Origin: Coemansia sp. RSA 922
Lineage: Eukaryota; Kickxellomycota; Kickxellomycetes; Kickxellales; Kickxellaceae
NCBI GenBank assembly: GCA_027577415.1
Contig: JANBQS010000643.1
Coordinates: 1-14,149 of the forward strand
DNA: 14,149 nucleotides
Direction: 5' to 3'
The notes below the pieces were generated by a model. That model made no database searches. It was not told the origin of the DNA and worked only from the letters and a program-made list of their open reading frames with translations. Shown piece by piece: positions 1 through 6,098 of the stretch. Made by a program: the position numbers and the translations under genes. Position 1 is the first letter of the stretch; the number at the start of each line of letters is the position of its first letter.

Positions 1-332
1 TGCAGACAACGGGGTTTTATTTTTATAAGCGCTGGTTCGACATCATCTTCCTCGTATCTGTCGTGGCCTCGGCCCTATTGGTCTTCCTCTCGCACCAGGA
101 GCAAAGCGACAAGTACTCGATGCTGGGTCGTGACTATTACGATAGCAGGAACTCTGATGAGTTTTCTGTCGACTCTATCTCCATAGATATTCCTGATAAT
201 CCCTTTACACCTATTCCCTCGCAGCGCAACTCTTGCTCGTCCTCGCCTATCCTCGCTTCAACGCCGTTGTCGGGATTCTTGCGCTCGGCAATATCTCCTA
301 CGGCTGAATCAGTTCGTGAGAAACTATGTTAG
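1..332 (+). CDS. C-terminal end of an unidentified membrane protein (5' partial)
   Basis: The reading frame starting at base 3 is open from the window edge to a TAG at 330-332, giving about 109 residues. It starts with aromatic and charged residues (FYFYKRWFD), then a hydrophobic segment of about 17-19 residues (IIFLVSVVASALLVFLS) that looks like a last transmembrane helix. A hydrophilic tail of roughly 75 residues follows, rich in Ser, Asp and Pro. A final helix followed by a Ser-rich cytosolic tail would fit a seven-transmembrane receptor or a TMEM87/PTM1-like protein, but no diagnostic motif is visible and I do not name a family. The start lies outside the window, and an exon border close to base 1 cannot be excluded. 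Confidence 0.6.
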   Translation, partial: QTTGFYFYKRWFDIIFLVSVVASALLVFLSHQEQSDKYSMLGRDYYDSRNSDEFSVDSISIDIPDNPFTPIPSQRNSCSSSPILASTPLSGFLRSAISPTAESVREKLC

Positions 333-714
333 TCAATACTTGTTACAACCTTAATACTCTTATAAATCTAATACACCGTTCCTCAAGCAACTGGTCGAAC
401 ATCTCAACCAACAAAAGCCCTTGCAGGTTCTGGGGTTTTTTTAAATGCAGAGCTGACAAAGCGGTATATGCTCGTGCATTGCTACTATTGGTGTGCAAGA
501 GATGGAGAAACAACAAGCAGACTGCGAATGGGCAACGCCTGGAAGTGGCAATCCGGCTGACTGAACGCATTCAAAATAAAGACAGATTTTGATGTTTGAT
601 AGCCATGAGAAATATCCTCCAGTTCTCTTTTCTAGAAAGCTCCTGAACAACACACCACATTCATTTTCTCATCCACTTTTTAATTGATCAACTGCCGCAA
701 CAGTACTTACAGAA
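333..714. other. Intergenic region and 5' flank of gene A1
   Basis: No convincing gene here; short overlapping frames on both strands have no support. Two blocks resemble the 5' flank of gene A2. One is a CTCCARTTCTCTTTT...TAGAAAG block at about 614-639, matching about 4806-4835. The other is the last 32 bases up to the ATG (686-717 against 5289-5320, 22 of 32 identical by hand). The blocks are about 47 bp apart here and about 454 bp apart in front of A2. No clear TATA box is seen within 120 bp of the A1 start. An AATAAA near 574-579 could serve the upstream membrane-protein gene. Confidence 0.5.
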
Positions 715-1105
715 ATGGTGAAATACGCGTTTGTTAGTTATAACGATCTTGGAGAGCTCGAAATTTATAATGTATATCCAGATATTGATTCTCCAGAAAT
801 TATGGATTTTATGCTATTAGGAAATACCAAGAAGGAATTTGGCAACGAGGATGGGCTAGTTGTTGAAAAGACAAAGTTGACGCTCCTGCGTGATGTTAAA
901 GGTAAGAAAAAAGATACAGATGAGGAAGATTATGTCTATGTATTTTTTGGTAGAGAGGAGACTGACTAAATTCAAGGCTGAAGCCGCAGCTAAAGCCGGA
1001 GCTAGTGATGAAGGATATTTAGCATTTTTCAAGTATGTGGTGAATTTACGTACCAAGTACATGAGTGACACAGCGGAAACGGTGGTCATTTGTTCTATCC
1101 AGTGA
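715..1105 (+). CDS. Small orphan protein A1, two exons (join 715-901, 954-1105)
   Basis: I do not recognise this protein. Unspliced, the frame from ATG 715 stops at 967-969. A 52-bp intron with a strong donor (GTAAGA at 902) and a pyrimidine-led acceptor (TTTTTTGGTAG ending at 953) joins it to the next frame in phase. The product is 112 residues with stop TGA at 1103-1105. The spliced product aligns with A2: an E/S-K-x-x-L block near residue 51, then K-A-G at 76-78 (75-77 in A2) followed by an acidic stretch and an aromatic run. The N-terminal half is acidic, the C-terminal half more basic. No signal peptide, membrane helix or known catalytic motif is visible. The start context is AGAAATGG. 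Without the intron it would be a frameshifted gene, which fits the A2 alignment less well. Confidence 0.6.
902..953 (+). other. Predicted 52-bp spliceosomal intron in A1
   Basis: The donor is GTAAGA and the acceptor is TAG after a T6 run. Exon 1 ends after one base of a codon and exon 2 supplies the other two, so the frame is kept. Removal places the K-A-G motif of A1 opposite that of A2. A2 has no matching intron. Confidence 0.6.
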
Positions 1106-1136
1106 GTGTATCTAGGGTTTGATATAGTCATTTGCT

Positions 1137-1261
1137 GGTTCACCAGTAGTATATGACAAGCTAGTCGATTGGCCCTTTTCTACATAGAAGGTTTTTTGGA
1201 CGTAGTTTTCCTACTTTCTTATATTATCCTATTAATTCAATATACTATTCATTATTACTCT
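1137..1261. repeat. Diverged direct repeat shared by the 3' flanks of A1 and A2 (copy 1)
   Basis: This block starts with GGTTCACCAGTA, contains GGTTTTTTGG...GTAGTTTTC, and ends with TATACTATTCATTATTACTC. It matches about 5880-6000 downstream of A2 in the same order and orientation, with small gaps. The match extends the A1/A2 relationship beyond the coding regions and supports duplication of a whole unit rather than of the reading frame alone. Confidence 0.65.
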
Positions 1262-1291
1262 GTGGAATGTCTATACTGGCACTATAGGCAA

Positions 1292-1662
1292 CATAGGAAA
1301 TGATGCTGAAACTGCAAGGTAAGACTTTGGTGACGCGCTCAAGCAAAGAGTGTGAAAGCCATCTAAAGTGGACTGCTTTGGTGATACTCTTTTGCACGAT
1401 GGCAAGAAAAATACTCAGAGTCTATTGGCTGATACATAAAAGGATTAGCGATAGGACTCTAGAGATAGCGAGAGAGAGAGAGAAAAATGCCAACTTTGTT
1501 GCCAAATCCACCTTGAATCACTTTCATTTTTTGACGATATGTTTTCTCCGTCTGCTTAATTGGCCGTGGTTGCCGCTGGTCAAAAATAAATTGGCTTCAA
1601 GAAAAGAACCCTATAAGATCATATTACTAATATGTGTTAGAAACTCTACTTTCATTGGTAAA
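1292..1662. other. About 371-bp segment present in copy 1 and absent from copy 2 of the B unit
   Basis: In copy 2 the sequence runs straight from GCACTATAGGCAA (3277-3289) into TATATTGG (3290 on). In copy 1 the same two blocks are at 1279-1291 and 1663-1670, with 371 bp between them. The segment is preceded by GGCAA and ends next to GGTAA, a near-direct repeat that may be a leftover target duplication. Inside are a GA dinucleotide run near 1468-1483 and a 124-codon open frame (1300-1674) with no protein-like character. It could be an insertion in copy 1 or a deletion in copy 2. Confidence 0.5.
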
Positions 1663-1684
1663 TATATTGGATAAGAACATGTAG

Positions 1685-1782
1685 CTAATAAGCTATGAGC
1701 ATGGCGCATATCTAAATATATGACATAGGATGTTAGTAGCTCGTAGGCTGGTTGAGATATGTGAGATAAGTATATCTACATT
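1685..1782. repeat. B-family 3' flank direct repeat, copy 1
   Basis: This block aligns with 3310-3402 at 81 of 93 positions counted by hand, with one 5-nt gap. It contains TATGAGCAT, a TAAATATATG stretch, and a nearly identical 36-base end (GCTGGTTGAGATAT through TATCTACATT, one mismatch). In copy 2 this end includes the B2 stop codon. In copy 1 the B1 frame already stops 18 bp earlier in transcript order, at 1794-1796. Confidence 0.85.
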
Positions 1783-1793
1783 TGCCGGCACAC

Positions 1794-2237
1794 TTATTTT
1801 CTCTCTTCACCGCCGAGCAGCGCAAAAGCTGCCATTCCGAAAATTAGGTGTTCACGGGTGAACTGTGGTATACTGTCTATTAATAGCCCGTTCATATCAT
1901 CTTCAGTGTGTGCATACTTAATAGCGCACTCTCCACCCAATATGTCCTTAACCCTCTTGATAGCTTCCTGAATATTGCTGTTAGCAATTTCCTTATACCT
2001 TCTATTTACTTGGGTAAATACAAGTACAACTTTATTGCTGGTAAAAACGTTTGCCCTGAACTCACCATACCCATTTGCATTCATGTCAGTAATCTTCACT
2101 TTAAAGCCTTCATTGAATTGCTCTTTAAATGCAGTACTAACATTATTGCCCAAAGCTATATCCTTAACGACTAACTCAATGACAATGTCAGTGGTTTCAT
2201 GGAGGTCATACACAGCCTGAGCTGATGGTTTTGACAT
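1794..2237 (-). CDS. Small orphan protein B1
   Basis: This is a single-exon frame of 147 residues from ATG (2235-2237) to TAA (1794-1796). I do not recognise the family. It is a clear paralogue of B2: aligned without gaps, 62 of the first 114 residues match. Shared runs include DIALG (26-30), EQF (39-41), GY..EF (56-60), VVL.FT.VN (70-78) and KYAHTEDD (107-114). After that the C-termini differ completely, and B1 ends in a hydrophobic Ala/Leu stretch followed by GGEERK. Alternating hydrophobic strands and an amphipathic helix near 84-101 suggest a small folded cytosolic domain. No signal peptide or known catalytic motif is visible. The start matches B2 and lies 138 bp downstream of a conserved TATA box. 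Confidence 0.72.
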   Translation of the reverse strand: MSKPSAQAVYDLHETTDIVIELVVKDIALGNNVSTAFKEQFNEGFKVKITDMNANGYGEFRANVFTSNKVVLVFTQVNRRYKEIANSNIQEAIKRVKDILGGECAIKYAHTEDDMNGLLIDSIPQFTREHLIFGMAAFALLGGEERK

Positions 2238-2374
2238 TGTTCAATAGATTGCAACTGATAATGTAGCGAATTAAGTGGTATTACTTGGTGATGGCTTGCC
2301 GACAGAACAGTGTAGTGGAAGAATAGTAGTGTGTAAGAATAATAAAGGATAAAAGTGGGAGGGCAATGCCAGAG

Positions 2375-2382
2375 TTTTTATA
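2375..2382 (-). promoter_or_regulatory. TATA box of B1
   Basis: TATAAAAA on the minus strand, 138 bp from the B1 start codon. Its surroundings (GCCTTCTT upstream, and CTGGCATTGCCCTCCCACTTTT downstream) match B2 almost base for base, and the TATA-to-ATG distance is identical in both genes. Confidence 0.7.
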
Positions 2383-2615
2383 CCCAAAGAAAGAAGGCAA
2401 ACCTCGCTCATGAGGGGAAAGCAACATAAATTGAGCCCTTGAGAATGATGACTGAAAGTGCTCAAGGAAGACAGATGCCATCATAGGCAATGTTTATGAG
2501 TAAGAAACAACGTAATTGTGACCTCAATAATGAAATACGGTGAACAAAAAAGAATGTGCTTGATGCTATTGATGGCCTTTAGGAATTGTGTATGATGGTT
2601 TGGCTTTCTACAATT

Positions 2616-2638
2616 AACACACGTGCTACACGTGTGTT
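2616..2638. promoter_or_regulatory. Inverted pair of E-boxes upstream of B1
   Basis: A perfect inverted repeat with 10-base arms and a CTA spacer. Each arm holds the palindromic E-box CACGTG (2620-2625 and 2629-2634), a site typical of bHLH factors of the Cbf1/Pho4 type. The element and its flank TTTCTACAATTAAC recur upstream of B2. It lies about 380 bp before the B1 start. Confidence 0.6.
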
Positions 2639-3395
2639 CAAATTATTGAAGAAAGAGGTGTTTTGCAGCCATGATGTCACTCTTTCCAAATGACGCTTCA
2701 TCCACAAATTACGATTTTTATTTGCCAAGATGATGTCACTGCATTACAGCGACCCACGCTCCAGCTGCCAAAAATAAAGAGGTAAAAGAGATTATCCCCG
2801 AAACTGAATTTATTAAACCTAGTTGGAGACATTATTCTTAACCTTGTATTAATCCAAAGAGGCCAGTAGGATCAGAGTGAATTGATATTTATTATTGTCA
2901 AATAAACCAAACGTGAATCTAGAAACCTAAATTCCCTAATAAGACCAATTGGAGATGGGTGGGATTTTGAGGTTTCAAAACCTCGTGTCTGTAACCAGTG
3001 TTGTCATTGGCTATGTCTGTAGTTTAGGAGTTGCCTTTGTGTGGGTGCTTAGCTAGTTGCTGCTTGTCTGTGTTCATCATAGCAGCACACAATGCAGTTG
3101 AATTTATCTTGAAATCGGTGTGTGATTTTGTGGCGATAGTATACTTGGGCTGAGAAAGCTGGAACTACTCTGAAAACTTTTCATGATCCCTAAGCCCAAA
3201 GACGATTATTCTGAAGCCGAGCCCACCTGCTTTGTTGCCCACACGGAAAGATCTAATTCAGATGTTGCGTAGTGCTAGCACTATAGGCAATATATTGGTT
3301 ATAATAAGACTAATAAACTATGAGCATAGCGCATATATAAATATATGGTATATCAGTAGCACACAAGCTGGTTGAGATATATGAGATAAGTATAT
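2639..3395. other. Intergenic region between the B1 promoter and the B2 3' end
   Basis: AT-rich and without a supportable gene. To about 2710 it continues the conserved B upstream flank (ending TGACGCTTCATCCACA). Near 3232-3270 it carries a short block repeated at 4571-4617. From 3277 the second B unit begins. Confidence 0.5.
3232..3270. repeat. Short dispersed direct repeat, copy 1
   Basis: Core CACACGGAAAGATCTAATTC, followed by ATGTTGCGTA. It matches CTACACGGAAGCATCTAATTC ... TTGCGTA at 4571-4617, allowing a few inserted bases in the second copy. Copy 1 sits just outside the 3' border of the B2 unit. I do not know its role. Confidence 0.6.
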
Positions 3396-3402
3396 CTACA
3401 TT
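3310..3402. repeat. B-family 3' flank direct repeat, copy 2
   Basis: Partner of 1685-1782 (81 of 93 aligned positions identical by hand, one 5-nt gap). Its last bases overlap the C-terminal codons and stop of B2. Confidence 0.85.
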
Positions 3403-3854
3403 ATGTTACATTCAATATCCTCACCTTGTTTATGATTGTCTAAGATCTCCAACCCTCTATTTAGCATATCATAGGATAACTTTGGTAGACCGCGTGCATG
3501 TAGCTTCATCTTATCATCTTCAGTATGTGCATACTTCATATCACAAGCAGAACCCAAATTGTTCTTAACCCTATTGATAGCTTTCTGAATATCGGCATCC
3601 TCAATGCCCTTACACTCTTCATTTACAAGGGTAAACGCGAGTACAACATTATTGCTGCTAAATCCATTCGACATGAACTCTCTATATCCATCTCTGTCAG
3701 AGCCAATGATTTCCACTTCAAAGCCTTTGTCAAATTGCTCTTGAAATGCAACACTGGCGCTCATACCCAAAGCTATATCATTGACAATAAGCCGAAGAAC
3801 AATACCAGTAGTTCCATTGCGTTTATACACGGCCTCAGTTGATAGTTTGTCCAT
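3396..3854 (-). CDS. Small orphan protein B2
   Basis: Single exon, 152 residues, from ATG (3852-3854) to TAG (3396-3398). It is the tandem paralogue of B1 (62 of 114 N-terminal residues identical). The frame is open upstream to 4040, but I reject that extension: it would run across the conserved TATA box and the stretch that is non-coding in B1, and the chosen Met aligns with the B1 Met. Residues after KYAHTEDD differ from B1 and end in an acidic, Cys-containing tail (GEDIECNIM). The context ACAATGG resembles that of A2. Function is unknown. Confidence 0.72.
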   Translation of the reverse strand: MDKLSTEAVYKRNGTTGIVLRLIVNDIALGMSASVAFQEQFDKGFEVEIIGSDRDGYREFMSNGFSSNNVVLAFTLVNEECKGIEDADIQKAINRVKNNLGSACDMKYAHTEDDKMKLHARGLPKLSYDMLNRGLEILDNHKQGEDIECNIM

Positions 3855-3991
3855 TGTTAAATCAATTGCAGCTGAAAATGTAGCTAATAAAGCAGTAGTA
3901 CTTGGTATTGGCTTGTAGAGAGTGTTTTGTTGTGGTAGAATAGGGATATGTATAAATAATTGTGGAGAAAAGTGGGAGGGCGATGCCAGCA

Positions 3992-3999
3992 TTTTTATA
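3992..3999 (-). promoter_or_regulatory. TATA box of B2
   Basis: TATAAAAA on the minus strand, 138 bp from the B2 ATG, the same distance as in B1. The flanking core promoter (GCCTTCTT upstream, CTGGCATCGCCCTCCCACTTTT downstream) is conserved between the two copies. Confidence 0.7.
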
Positions 4000-4141
4000 C
4001 TCAAAAAAGAAGGCAAACCTCGTCTGCAAGCGAAAAGCAATATAGTTCAGACTTTAAGAAAGACAGAAATGGATACGTTTGTTGTATGCAAGCAATAGCA
4101 TTTAGGATTCGGATACTATATTTGCGTCTTTCTACAATTAA

Positions 4142-4158
4142 CACGTGTGCTACACGTG
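4142..4158. promoter_or_regulatory. Inverted pair of E-boxes upstream of B2
   Basis: Two CACGTG hexamers (4142-4147 and 4153-4158) form a perfect 7-base inverted repeat with a 3-base spacer, preceded by TTTCTACAATTAA as in B1. The arms have diverged from copy 1, but both hexamers are intact. Confidence 0.6.
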
Positions 4159-4570
4159 GGTTCTAAGCATTGGAGAAAGAGATGCTTTGCAACCGCACCT
4201 GCACCCTTAGAATGATGCTTCATCCACACGCCCAATAATTTTTACAAGCGGCTAGCTCAGCAGGGCTGCTATCGGCATGGTAAAAAGAATGAAAGCAATT
4301 AAACCTTGATAAAAAGAATGTACTGAACAAGAGAAACCAAAGGTCTTGGAGAGCCACAATGGATAATTACTAGAGAAGGCATACTGGGCTTGAGTGCGTG
4401 GTAAACTAACATGTCCTTTTCACGTACTATATAACTTAGCAACTCGGATTTTAGTGGATACTTACTTTCAATGAACTAAATTTAGAACTCCACAATTAGT
4501 CTACTTAAGGCACTGTATCTACTCAGAGAATGGTTCTTATTTTGTGGAAAGAGTAGGGGGAGTGCCCAAC

Positions 4571-4617
4571 ATGCTGCCTACACGGAAGCATCTAATTCGG
4601 ATAATGTAAATTGCGTA
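4571..4617. repeat. Short dispersed direct repeat, copy 2
   Basis: Partner of 3232-3270. The core CACGGAA.CATCTAATTC.GAT is conserved, with several extra bases before TTGCGTA. Confidence 0.6.
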
Positions 4618-4843
4618 TCCTATTACTTGCCTTTGAAACCCTCAAGAACTACATTTCTTGTTTCTGGTCTTGGCTGCTCATAAGCACAGATTGCAAAAAA
4701 AACCACTACGCTAAAAGCTACATGCAATAGTAAACAGTGTCAAGCTGGCGTATTAAGCCCATTGTAATTAAAGAGTACGCTGATACCGAATAAACCTGAT
4801 GAGCAACCTCCAATTCTCTTTTTCTTTTTAGAAAGTACGTCAG

Positions 4844-4877
4844 CACATCACGTTTTTCAACACATCACGTTTTTCAA
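4844..4877. repeat. 17-bp perfect tandem repeat, two copies
   Basis: CACATCACGTTTTTCAA occurs twice back to back and is followed by CAC. It lies about 450 bp upstream of A2, next to the block shared with the A1 flank. Each unit contains ATCACGT, which could be a protein-binding site, but nothing else supports that. Confidence 0.75.
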
Positions 4878-5208
4878 CACGGAAACACACCATTCCGGAA
4901 ACAGCAAATTGCGTCATCTTTTAAACAAAGGAAGCACAATAATTGGATGTATCCTTTCTTCCACTTTTTTTGCTTGCTTGCCAATGGGAGGGGAGAAAAG
5001 TGCACAGTTTGCCGCTTTTGCAGGTGAACAGCTGATTTTCAAAGTCTCAAATATTTTGAAAAAGACGAAAAAGACGAAGGCACCTTTATGAGGCAAAGGG
5101 ATGCTGCAATCATCGCTGCTGCTTTTCACTGACTGCTAAACAAGGGGAGCAAGGCTGTTACGTCATCTGGATACTCTGCCATCGAGAAAAGTTCAAGCCC
5201 GTTTTTGC

Positions 5209-5216
5209 TATAAAAA
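5209..5216 (+). promoter_or_regulatory. TATA box of A2
   Basis: TATAAAAA, about 102 bp before the A2 start codon, a distance similar to that in the B genes. It lies within the roughly 400 bp that A2 has and A1 lacks between shared 5' blocks. Confidence 0.5.
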
Positions 5217-5317
5217 CCAAGCTGTAGCTGCCTTCTCCTTTTATTTGCCATCAGAACATCCATCATTTTTATCTCCACCCAGCATATTGACAAACTACCA
5301 CTATAGTACATACGACA

Positions 5318-5692
5318 ATGGGACACTACCATGATATTGAATGTAAGGAGGATGGGACACTAGTATATATGAGATGTTTTCCTCCTAATGATTTTGAAAA
5401 ATATTTAGATATTGTAGACCCAGAATTACCAGACAGTGATAATGATGGCCCTCCAGCTCGTTGCTTTGTCTTTTCTAAGGACGAACTGGTAGATATGGTC
5501 AAAATTGTTATGGCTTATAAAAATAGTAGAGAAATTTATAAAGCAGGTAGCGAAGAAAATGTTTTTTTCTTTATTGAAGGACCTTATAACAAGCATAAAC
5601 TAGATGAGATCTTCGCTAAAGAGAGACGCGTGGCTCTATTCGAACAGTTAGAAGACTTGATAAAGAAATCAGAGCCAGTGGACCAGTCATAG
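5318..5692 (+). CDS. Small orphan protein A2
   Basis: Single exon, 124 residues, TAG at 5690-5692, start context ACAATGG. I do not recognise the family. The N-terminal half is acidic (runs such as DPELPDSDNDG at 34-44). The middle has S-K-D-E-L (53-57), the K-A-G motif (75-77), an acidic SEEN and an aromatic run VFFFIEG (82-88). The C-terminal third is charged and helical, rich in Lys and Glu. It aligns with the spliced form of A1, but C-terminal similarity is weak. No signal peptide, transmembrane helix or catalytic signature is visible. A TATA box lies about 100 bp upstream, and the 3' flank shares a repeat with A1. Confidence 0.7.
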   Translation: MGHYHDIECKEDGTLVYMRCFPPNDFEKYLDIVDPELPDSDNDGPPARCFVFSKDELVDMVKIVMAYKNSREIYKAGSEENVFFFIEGPYNKHKLDEIFAKERRVALFEQLEDLIKKSEPVDQS

Positions 5693-6098
5693 TGTACCTG
5701 ATAATACTATGAGCAGAGAGTGATGAGTGCATGCATACTTGTGTACTCAAACCTTATTAGTATTGCCAAGCTGTAAAGCAAGTTGGGGCAAGCGAGGGCG
5801 TCTCCAGATGATATCGAGAAAATGACTAGATTTTTGATTATATGTTACGAGGAGAGTATAAAAGAGGTAGAGTTTTATAGGTTTACCAGTACTGGTTGTC
5901 TAGTTAGCCAATAGCTTCTTTAAACATGTAGGGGTTTTTTGAAAGTAGTTTCTCTTCTCCACTAAAGTTAATCAAGCATTTATACTATTTATTGTCATCT
6001 ATTTGTGTAGGAGCTATGCCCTATTTTCTAAATTGTAAAATGTCTCTAAAACTTCCCCAAATTTGAAGTAATATTCGAATAATAAAAGACTATTGAAT
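5693..6098. other. Convergent intergenic region between A2 and the F-box-like gene
   Basis: It carries the second copy of the A-family 3' repeat (about 5880-6000) and an AATAAA near 6079-6084 that could end A2 transcripts. No gene is visible. The base composition changes from AT-rich to GC-richer at about 6100. Confidence 0.5.
5880..6000. repeat. Diverged direct repeat shared by the 3' flanks of A1 and A2 (copy 2)
   Basis: Partner of 1137-1261: GGTTTACCAGTA, then GGGGTTTTTTG...GTAGTTTCTC, then TATACTATTTATTGTCATC. Confidence 0.65.

Larger units (their letters stand above)
1106..1793. other. Intergenic region between convergent genes A1 and B1
   Basis: This is the shared downstream region of A1 (+) and B1 (-). 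It holds the A-family 3' repeat, the 371-bp extra segment and the B-family 3' repeat. I see no further gene. Confidence 0.5.
4159..5317. other. Long intergenic region between the divergent genes B2 and A2
   Basis: No gene that I can support; short frames near 4909-5129 on both strands have no protein-like character. Contents: the end of the B upstream flank (to about 4229), a dispersed repeat (4571-4617), a 5' block shared with A1 (about 4806-4835), a 17-bp tandem repeat (4844-4877), a doubled AAAAAGACG (about 5056-5077), and the A2 TATA box. Confidence 0.5.

Noticed and set aside
715..969. A1 as an 84-residue unspliced protein
   Set aside because: It lacks the C-terminal half seen in A2, and the GTAAGA...TAG intron restores a matching frame.
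1300..1674. 124-codon plus-strand frame
   Set aside because: It lies in the 371-bp presence/absence segment, shows no domain-like pattern, and its 3' part runs into a non-coding block conserved in copy 2.
3855..4040. N-terminal extension of B2 by 62 codons
   Set aside because: It crosses the conserved TATA box and matches sequence that is non-coding upstream of B1; the internal Met aligns with the B1 start.
4909..5129. Overlapping 60-71 codon frames on both strands
   Set aside because: Short, mutually exclusive, with no partner near A1 and no protein-like pattern; the region fits better as A2 promoter DNA.
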